This document shows positions 42,801-49,762 of a stretch of 64,000 bases of DNA, in pieces. The DNA is taken from assembly GCA_019637585.1 (NCBI GenBank), contig JAHBVL010000003.1, positions 401,827 to 465,826 of the forward strand. Reading direction: 5' to 3'. A program made the translations under genes and the position numbers. Numbering within the stretch: the first letter of the stretch is position 1; each line of letters begins with the position of its first letter. Origin of the DNA: Thermomicrobiales bacterium. Its GTDB lineage: Bacteria; Chloroflexota; Chloroflexia; Thermomicrobiales; UBA6265. The notes under the pieces are model-generated. The model saw only the letters and a list, made by a program, of their open reading frames with translations, searched no databases and was not told the origin of the DNA.

Positions 42801-44391
42801 GGTGACCGATTTCGTCGCCCGGGTTCGGCATGCCGTCGAGGGATTGCCCCTCATCTCGCCGCCGCCCCATCACGATATCTACTCGATCGAAGATCTGGCC
42901 CAGTTGATCTACGACCTCCGCCAGGTCAACCGGCTCGCCAAGATCGGAGTCAAGCTGGTGGCCGAAGCCGGCGTCGGCACGATTGCCGCCGGTGTGGCCA
43001 AGGCTCGCGCCGACTACATTCTGATCAGCGGTCACTCAGGCGGCACCGGCGCCTCGCCGCTGGCTTCGATCAAGCATGCCGGCTGTCCATGGGAACTCGG
43101 TCTGGCCGAAACCCAGCAAACACTGGTGATGAACGGTCTGCGATCGCGGGTCCGGCTCCGAACCGATGGCGGCATCAAGACGCCTGAGGACGTCGTCGTC
43201 GCGGCACTGCTCGGCGCTGAAGAATACGGATTTGGCACATCGGTGCTGGTCGCTGTTGGGTGCGATATGGCCCGGCAGTGCCACCTCAACACCTGCCCGA
43301 CCGGTATCGCAACGCAGAAACCAGAGCTGCGCGCCAAATTCACCGGCACGCCGGAAATGGTGGCCAACTACTTCACGCTGATGGCCGAGGGTATTCGCGA
43401 AGTGCTGGCATCCATGGGGGTTCGTTCGATCGAGGAGATCGTTGGACGAACCGATCTGCTGTCGCAGCGAACCGATTTGACCGGCCGGGCCGCGCTGCTG
43501 AACGTCGCTCCCCTGATCGGAGAGCCGGCGGCGGAAGACGTGCGCCGCAAGACGATCGACGTGTCCGACGCACGCCCAACACTCGACGACGAAATCCTCG
43601 CCGAATTCGGGCAGGCAATCCGGGAGGGACGGTCGGTGAGCGTGAGCAAGCACATCGCCACACCCGACCGCACCGTCGGCGCCCAGATCGCCGGGCAGAT
43701 CGCGCTCCATCACGGCCTCGATGCCCGCGACGCTCCACATGTGGCGGCCAGGTTCACGGGAAGCGCTGGTCAGAGCTTCGGCGCATTCACCGTCAACGGC
43801 ATGACCCTCATTCTGGAGGGCGAAGCCAACGACTACGTCGGCAAAGGCATGGCCGGCGGCACCATCGCCGTCAAGCCGTTGCACAACGCCGCATTCAGCT
43901 CACCACAGGTCATCGCCGGCAACACAATCCTCTACGGCGCAACGGGAGGAGAGCTCTATCTCGCGGGCAAGGCGGGCGAGCGATTCTGTGTCCGAAACAG
44001 CGGCGCCACCGCTGTGGTGGAGGGAGTCGGCGATCACGGATGCGAATACATGACCGGCGGCACCGTGGTGGTGTTGGGGCCAACCGGCCGGAATTTTGGC
44101 GCCGGCATGACCAACGGCTTCGCCTACGTGCTCGATGAAACAGACCACTTCGCCGGTCAGATCAACGGCGAGTCGGTGCTGGTCGAGCGAGGTCTGGGTC
44201 CCGAGGACGCGGCGCAGCTCCGCCAGCTTCTCACCCGCCACGTCGAGCTGACCGGCAGTGCACAGGCCAAATCCCTGATCGAGAACTGGGAGGCGACGCT
44301 CACCCACTTCTGGAAAGTCATCCCGCGAGCAACGCTCCTCCTCCAGGCTGTCTCAGCCGACGAGGTGGAAGCCAAGGGCGCAGCGGACTAA
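39898..44391 (+). CDS. gltB: Glutamate synthase, large subunit
   Basis: The 1497-aa protein has, in order, a class II glutaminase domain (catalytic Cys25 in [10 protein letters not shown] after a 24-residue propeptide; [26 protein letters not shown]), a central domain, an FMN-binding synthase domain ([37 protein letters not shown]), a 3Fe-4S cysteine cluster ([15 protein letters not shown]), and a GXGXG beta-helix tail. It makes two glutamates from glutamine and 2-oxoglutarate. ATG 39898 follows GAAGGGAAGG; an ATG at 39880 is possible. No small subunit (GltD) is adjacent, so electrons must come from a distant partner or ferredoxin. Confidence 0.95.
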   Translation: [1497 protein letters not shown]

Positions 44392-44423
44392 TCGGTCTCG
44401 CTCTCAGGACGCCGACGATATGC

Positions 44424-44861
44424 TCAATCCTGCGGCTGGATGTATTCAAGCCAGTCATATCGATGCGACACGGTATTGAAAAGGCGCAAGTCGCTGGTGA
44501 GAAAACGAGCGCCTCTCGCCAGCGACAACGCCAGATAGTGAGCGTCATACGCAGCGGGCAGATTCAGCTCTCGCGCAACGGCAACCGCAGACGAGTGGAG
44601 TTGCATATCCTGAACGATTTCGATGTTCAGCTTCACCATGAGACCCAGAGCAAGAGCGGCCTGATTCCCACTGAGTCCCTGCTTACGCTTCTTGTGCAGG
44701 GTATTGGCGACTTCATACCCGAGAAGGCTCGGCGCGATGAGGTGAACCGGGTCATCCTGCCAACGAGCGAGTAGCCGATCGAAGTCTGTTCCACCCGATC
44801 CAGTAATGATCCTGCCGACAACGCTAGCGTCAACGCAGTATGTCGTCGAGATAGTCGGCAC
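44424..44861 (-). CDS. PIN-domain toxin (VapC-like)
   Basis: The 145-aa protein has YCVDASVVGRIIT with the first catalytic Asp, LLGYEVANTLHKK with Glu, and AYDAHYLALSLARGARFLTSDLRLFN with the C-terminal Asp pair. It starts at GTG 44861 and overlaps the antitoxin gene by 32 nt in another frame, so the two are translationally coupled. It is expected to be a Mg-dependent RNase toxin. Confidence 0.85.
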   Translation of the reverse strand: MPTISTTYCVDASVVGRIITGSGGTDFDRLLARWQDDPVHLIAPSLLGYEVANTLHKKRKQGLSGNQAALALGLMVKLNIEIVQDMQLHSSAVAVARELNLPAAYDAHYLALSLARGARFLTSDLRLFNTVSHRYDWLEYIQPQD

Positions 44862-45138
44862 GTCGCTCTCGCTCCTGACGAATCACATCTTCCAGATCAT
44901 TGAAGACACCACTTTCGACTAGCGGCGCGAACGCACGTTGCGCTTCCCTGTAGACGTCAAGGACCCCACCCGAAGGGGTTTGTGTGTCGGTCAATCGCTG
45001 GTACTCCTCGCTGGAGAGAATGACCGCCTGGGGTTTTCCGGCTCGCTCCACAACGTATGTGGCTCGCTCTTCCGACACCGCCCTCAATAGCTCACCAAAA
45101 TGGACGCGTGCTTCTGTGGCCGTAACTGTCTTTTTCAT
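44830..45138 (-). CDS. Phd/YefM-type antitoxin
   Basis: The 102-aa protein begins MKKTVTATEARVHFGELLRAVSEERATYVVERAGKPQAVILSSEEYQRL, the Phd/YefM DNA-binding domain, followed by an acidic C-terminal tail that would neutralise the PIN toxin. ATG 45138 is chosen at the domain start. Pairing a Phd-type antitoxin with a PIN toxin differs from the AbrB pairing at 29.4 kb. Confidence 0.85.
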   Translation of the reverse strand: MKKTVTATEARVHFGELLRAVSEERATYVVERAGKPQAVILSSEEYQRLTDTQTPSGGVLDVYREAQRAFAPLVESGVFNDLEDVIRQERERRADYLDDILR

Positions 45139-45189
45139 CGGCGATCCCTGATCCATCAATCGATTGATCGATGAATAGTCTAGCACTCG

Positions 45190-46320
45190 CTACTGCACGG
45201 TGCCGCGCGCGTCGACTTTCCATTCGTCGACGACCGCGCCATCCCGGACAACGAACAACCGGTCATGCAGATTGACCGATGTGCAGACATGGTTGGGAAT
45301 CACCTCGACGCGGTTGCCGAGTTCCATCCCTTCCTCGGTTTCGGGAAGAATCGCGACGCCATGTTCCTCATACAGCGCTTTCAGGCGCACATCGGGGTGA
45401 CCGACCACATAACCCTGCCCGGGAAAACCGGCGCTGCCGTCGGCGGCCAGAGTTTTGGCGCCGGAATCGAGAATCGCCCGGTCTCGAGCTGGCCGGCTGG
45501 AAACCGTCGCCAGGTAGCGCACCGCGCAGCGATCCGGACCGTAGATGCCATACCGGAAACCCATCGTATCCCGGTAGACATAGGTTCCCGGCCGCATCTC
45601 GGTGACCCCCTCGACACCTGGCGTGTGTATCGCGCATGGCGTCGAACCGACGCTGACGGTGTCGACCTGGATTCCGGCGGCGCGGATGCCTTCGGCGGTG
45701 TCGACGAGCCGCTTGCCCGCTTCGAGCGAGACCTCCCGGATCGTTTCGGCAGGCTGGGCGCTTCCATGCCCCTCATGCGTCATCACACCGGTGAACTGAA
45801 GTCCGGGAAGCTTGGCCACGCCGATGGCCAGATCAACCGCCGGCTGGCCATAGAGCACCCCGGCCCGGTCGTGGCCGGTATTCACCTCCAGCAGCACCTT
45901 GACCGTGCGCCCTTCACTGGAGAGCGCGCCCGACAGCGCTTCGGCGGCGACCAGCGAATCGAGACAAACAGTTACATCCGCCTGCTCCATCAGCGTCAGC
46001 AGGCGATGAATCTTCAGGTCCCCGACGATCTGGTACCCAACGGTGATGTCGGTGATCCCGGCATCAGCAAACACCTGCGCCTCACCGATCTTGGCGCACA
46101 TGATTCCCGTCGCTCCAGCCTCGATTTGCCGTTTGGCGACCACCGTCGACTTGTGCGTTTTGATATGGGGCCGCAGCTTGACCCCGAAACCTCGCGCGAT
46201 CTCCGCCATGTCGTCGATGTTCTGCTGGAGGATCGATTCGTCGACGAGCGGAGCGGGCGTATCCACCCCTTCGCTGTTGGTCAGGATGCGACGGTCGTGA
46301 ATAGTCGGGGACGAGGCCAT
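45190..46320 (-). CDS. D-threonine aldolase / D-serine dehydratase-like PLP enzyme (alanine racemase fold)
   Basis: The 376-aa protein has a fold-type III PLP domain: DTPAPLVDESILQQNI, LRPHIKTHKS with the Schiff-base Lys, IMCAKIGEAQVFADAG, GVMTHEGHGSAQ, and a C-terminal metal site with EEGMELGNRVEVIPNHVCTSVNL (His and Cys ligands as in DSD1-type enzymes). It would cleave D-3-hydroxy amino acids or dehydrate D-serine. Substrate is not fixed. It is followed by no obvious partner; the oxidoreductase gene upstream has the same orientation. Confidence 0.88.
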   Translation of the reverse strand: MASSPTIHDRRILTNSEGVDTPAPLVDESILQQNIDDMAEIARGFGVKLRPHIKTHKSTVVAKRQIEAGATGIMCAKIGEAQVFADAGITDITVGYQIVGDLKIHRLLTLMEQADVTVCLDSLVAAEALSGALSSEGRTVKVLLEVNTGHDRAGVLYGQPAVDLAIGVAKLPGLQFTGVMTHEGHGSAQPAETIREVSLEAGKRLVDTAEGIRAAGIQVDTVSVGSTPCAIHTPGVEGVTEMRPGTYVYRDTMGFRYGIYGPDRCAVRYLATVSSRPARDRAILDSGAKTLAADGSAGFPGQGYVVGHPDVRLKALYEEHGVAILPETEEGMELGNRVEVIPNHVCTSVNLHDRLFVVRDGAVVDEWKVDARGTVQ

Positions 46321-46406
46321 GCACTGTTCTCCATCTGCTGAAACTGGCTAACATTTCGGGGAAAGAATATCGCAATCGATCCGGCCGGGCCCGGTCTGCC
46401 TATGGA

Positions 46407-47528
46407 TCAGTAATTCTGGAAACGCCCCCGTTCGATTTCGATCCACCTGCCGAGCTGGCTCGACCGCACCGCGCCATCCATCAGCTCCTGCACCTTCATG
46501 CCGTCGCTGAACGACGGTGACGCTGTCTGCCCGGTCCGGATCGAACCGATCCAGACCCGCAAGAGCAGCTCGGTCGGACCTGCCAGCGGATGCGCCGTTG
46601 GGGAGACCTCGTCGGTCAGGTCGGCAGGAAGCTCTCTTTCTTCCAGCTGGCCCCCACGCTTGGCGCCATAGAGTTTTCGGTCACCGGTCATCAACAGGAG
46701 CCCGTCCGAACCAGACAGGATGATCTGCTCTCCCGCTTCGAACGCGGCAGTGGCGGAATACGTCACCGTCGCCATGGCGCCGGAGGTGAACTTCAGGAGC
46801 ACGGCGAAATTGTCGTCGGCGCTGACAGTCCCCATCTCGTGCGAATCGGCGAATCGCCGCTGGCGGATCATCGTCGAGGTGGCGCCGGAAACCGCTTTTA
46901 CATCGCCAAACCACCAGCGGAGGGCATCGAGGTAGTGAGATCCCGCCGCCCGCAGCATCCCTCCCCCTTTGGACTCATCCATGAGCCAGTCCCAGGCGAC
47001 ACCGTGCGGATCGTTCAACGTGGAGCGGTAGACCGTCACGGTGGCAGACTGCGCTTCTCCCAGATAGCCGAGATCGATCAGCTGCTTGGCGTAGACCCGA
47101 GCCGGTTCGAACCGGAACTCGTGATTGACCATCGCCACCACCTGCGCTTGCTCCGCCAAGCGAACCAGATCCCGCGACTCGGCCAGCGTCCGCGACAGCG
47201 GTTTCTCGCAGAGCACATGCTTGCGTGCTTCCAGCGCCGCGATGGCCATGGCATGGTGGAGACTGGGAGGCGACGCAATCACGACGGCGTCGATATCCGG
47301 ATCGCGCAGAAACTCACGATAGTCGGTCGATGTCTTGCGGATACCGTGCTGGGCGGCGATCATCAGAGCGCGGTCGGGCCGCCGCGAGCAAATCCCCGCC
47401 ACTTCGACGAAGGGGATCTTCTGCAACGCGGGCAAGTGCACGCTGGCTCCGAACCCGGTGCCGATCACGCCAACCCGGATCGTTCGTGTGGGAATGGCGC
47501 TCGACGGGTTCGAAAAAACCGGGGCCAT
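46407..47528 (-). CDS. Gfo/Idh/MocA family oxidoreductase
   Basis: The 373-aa protein has an N-terminal NAD(P) Rossmann motif GVIGTGFGASVHLPALQKIP, the catalytic Lys in HVLCEKPLSRTLAES, and a C-terminal alpha/beta domain with GGGMLRAAGSHYLDALRWWFGDV. Members oxidise or reduce sugars, inositols or related cyclic compounds. Starting residues MAPVFSNPSSAIPTRT precede the fold and may be partly non-native. It is separated from the D-threonine-aldolase-like gene by 86 nt. Confidence 0.9.
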   Translation of the reverse strand: MAPVFSNPSSAIPTRTIRVGVIGTGFGASVHLPALQKIPFVEVAGICSRRPDRALMIAAQHGIRKTSTDYREFLRDPDIDAVVIASPPSLHHAMAIAALEARKHVLCEKPLSRTLAESRDLVRLAEQAQVVAMVNHEFRFEPARVYAKQLIDLGYLGEAQSATVTVYRSTLNDPHGVAWDWLMDESKGGGMLRAAGSHYLDALRWWFGDVKAVSGATSTMIRQRRFADSHEMGTVSADDNFAVLLKFTSGAMATVTYSATAAFEAGEQIILSGSDGLLLMTGDRKLYGAKRGGQLEERELPADLTDEVSPTAHPLAGPTELLLRVWIGSIRTGQTASPSFSDGMKVQELMDGAVRSSQLGRWIEIERGRFQNY

Positions 47529-47643
47529 AGAAAACCGGGGCCTTTCCAGCGTTCAGTCGCACCAAAACAGGGCCGTTCAGCTGGCGCGTGGCGAGTGGAT
47601 GGCTGAATCGTTCCTGGTCACATCATAAACGAGGAGCCACAGG

Positions 47644-48186
47644 ATGAAACTCTATACAGGCAAGGGAGATCAGGGACAGACCGATCTCCTCGGCGACCGA
47701 ACCCGCAAGAGCGACGCCCGCATCGGGCTCCTTGGATCGCTCGATGAGGCCACCTCCAGTATCGGGCTGGCCCGATCCCATGCGGTGACCGGCGAGATTC
47801 GCGACCTTCTGGTCGAGTGCCAGCGCGATCTCTACCGGATCATGGCCGACCTGGCGTTCACCGACGATATCCGCCCGGCGCAGTACACCCTCGGCGAGGA
47901 CCGGGTCGCCTGGCTCGAGGAAGCAACCGACTCCCTGGGAGCACAGGTCACGCTGGCCCCGGAATTCGTCATTCCCGGCGAAACGGTGGCCGGCGCGACC
48001 GCCGACGTGGCACGCACCGTTGTCAGGCGAGCGGAACGGGACGCCGTGGTCCTGCGGGATGCGGGGCAACCGATGAACGAGCAGATCCTCCGCTACCTCA
48101 ACCGGCTTTCATCCCTGCTCTTCATCGTCGCCCGAGCATCCGAAGCAGCGGAAGCGGCTACCGCGCCCCGAGCCAAAGCATCCTGA
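47644..48186 (+). CDS. Cob(I)alamin adenosyltransferase (PduO type)
   Basis: The 180-aa all-helical protein has the ATP-binding LYTGKGDQGQTDLLGDRTRKSD, LGSLDEATSSIGLAR, ERDAVVLRDAG and a final LNRLSSLLFIVAR helix of the PduO/MMAB family. It transfers the adenosyl group of ATP to reduced cobalamin, making coenzyme B12. ATG 47644 is preceded by GAGCCACAGG. No B12-dependent enzyme lies in the window. Confidence 0.92.
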   Translation: MKLYTGKGDQGQTDLLGDRTRKSDARIGLLGSLDEATSSIGLARSHAVTGEIRDLLVECQRDLYRIMADLAFTDDIRPAQYTLGEDRVAWLEEATDSLGAQVTLAPEFVIPGETVAGATADVARTVVRRAERDAVVLRDAGQPMNEQILRYLNRLSSLLFIVARASEAAEAATAPRAKAS

Positions 48187-48196
48187 TCGTGCCGGA

Positions 48197-49762
48197 TCAG
48201 GCCGCACTCAGCAGTTGCTGGACGTCATCCGCGGTGATATCCCCCGATTGAAACCAGAGCGCCCATAGCGCATCCAGTTCCTCACCGGATGCCGACTCGA
48301 ACGCCCGCAGCAGCGCGTCAGGACTCCCGATGGAAAAGGCATACTCGGCCCCATATGCCCTGAGCGCTTCGAGGAATGCCGCATCGCCGATCTCCAGGCG
48401 AATGGCGTGCAACCCCAGACTCCCCTTGCCGTAAACCAGCCGGCCGAACGCCGTAGCACTCTCGATCTCCCCGACCGGCCGGTCGACCGGCATATCCGGC
48501 TGTTCGGCCAGAAAGGCGAGATAGGGCGCGGCCATCGTCGATTCGAGCAGCGAGTCAGCCGCATCCTCCCCGAAGAGCCGTTCGTAGACCAGTACGCTCG
48601 TGTAATTGGCCAGACTCTCGTTCATGAACGCGTGATCGTTCGAATTGACGCCGATCATGCCGCCCCACCATTGATGACCGATTTCATGGGTGAGGATGAA
48701 CGTCATCTGACTACCGGGCTGACCAGCCGTGGCGAGCTGTTGTTCGACGGCCGCTGCATCAATGAACAACACACCGGACCATGACACACCGAGCGCTCCC
48801 GCCAGCTCGGTTTGCACGATATCGAGCTCGTCATACGGGTAGGGTCCCAGCAGAGCGCCGATTTCCTCCATCGCCTCAGCGGCATATGCGAGAAACGCGC
48901 TCATATCTCCCGTAGCCGAAACATCGAGAGACAACCCGATCTCCACCCCGTTGGCCTCGATGATCTCCTGGACGAATCCATCATCGATCACCATCGTCAG
49001 TTCGCGCACCGGCCCGGTTTGGATGAGATAGCGGTCCTGCGTCTCTGTGCGAAGGTCGCGGGTTTCCTGACCAGTGCCGACCACCGACATCCCCCTGGGC
49101 ACTGTCACCCGGGCGGTGTACAGCGAGGATTCAGCGAACGTCGGGTCGCCCCAGATCGTCGGCGGCTCGAGTCCCCATCCCGAATCGACATCCCACCCGG
49201 CCAGGATGGGGTACCAGTCGGAGAGAATCCACGTTTGCCGTTCGATGTCGTAGCTGAAGATCCCGAAACTTCCCAATGAATTGACCGGCACCGTGGTGGA
49301 GAAATCGAGCGAGATCTCGACCTCCTCCTCCGGCTGCAGTGGATCGGCGAACTTCACAAACAGCACCGTGTCGTCCACAGCCAGATCGCTGTCGGCGGCC
49401 ATGCCGTCGACCGTCACCCCCGAAACCGTCAAGGCTCCTTCCAGGTAGTACGCGGCATTCGGATAGAGGCGGAACGGCGCCTCCGTCAACTGCTGCCCGG
49501 TGTGATTGGTAAACACAACCCGCATCGAACCGAAAATCGATCTGGTCGAGGGATCGAGCGTGACGTCGAGCTCATACCGGCTGATCGAATCGCCGGGAAC
49601 GACGCCGGATTCGGCCAGAAACGCATCCGACATCGGCCAGGCATCGTCCCATGTCGCTGCGTTGCCGCTGGGCTGTGCGCCGGCAAGGCCGCCAGCAATA
49701 CCCGCAACCAGCACCGTGAGGGCCAGGACCCAACGGGTGAGCTTTGGCGCCCACCTAGCCAA
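48197..49762 (-). CDS. Exported M1-family metallopeptidase (aminopeptidase N-like)
   Basis: This protein of about 521 aa has an N-terminal hydrophobic signal (LTRWVLALTVLVAGIAGGLAGAQP), an aminopeptidase-N-type N-domain (RYELDVTLDPSTRSIFGSMRVVF), and the zinc motif HEIGHQWWGG with the third ligand in FMNESLANYTS. The start is uncertain; TTG 49762 places the signal at the N-terminus and overlaps the LuxR gene by 8 nt. It hydrolyses peptides outside the membrane. The protein is shorter than full M1 enzymes and lacks the large C-terminal domain. Confidence 0.85.
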   Translation of the reverse strand: MARWAPKLTRWVLALTVLVAGIAGGLAGAQPSGNAATWDDAWPMSDAFLAESGVVPGDSISRYELDVTLDPSTRSIFGSMRVVFTNHTGQQLTEAPFRLYPNAAYYLEGALTVSGVTVDGMAADSDLAVDDTVLFVKFADPLQPEEEVEISLDFSTTVPVNSLGSFGIFSYDIERQTWILSDWYPILAGWDVDSGWGLEPPTIWGDPTFAESSLYTARVTVPRGMSVVGTGQETRDLRTETQDRYLIQTGPVRELTMVIDDGFVQEIIEANGVEIGLSLDVSATGDMSAFLAYAAEAMEEIGALLGPYPYDELDIVQTELAGALGVSWSGVLFIDAAAVEQQLATAGQPGSQMTFILTHEIGHQWWGGMIGVNSNDHAFMNESLANYTSVLVYERLFGEDAADSLLESTMAAPYLAFLAEQPDMPVDRPVGEIESATAFGRLVYGKGSLGLHAIRLEIGDAAFLEALRAYGAEYAFSIGSPDALLRAFESASGEELDALWALWFQSGDITADDVQQLLSAA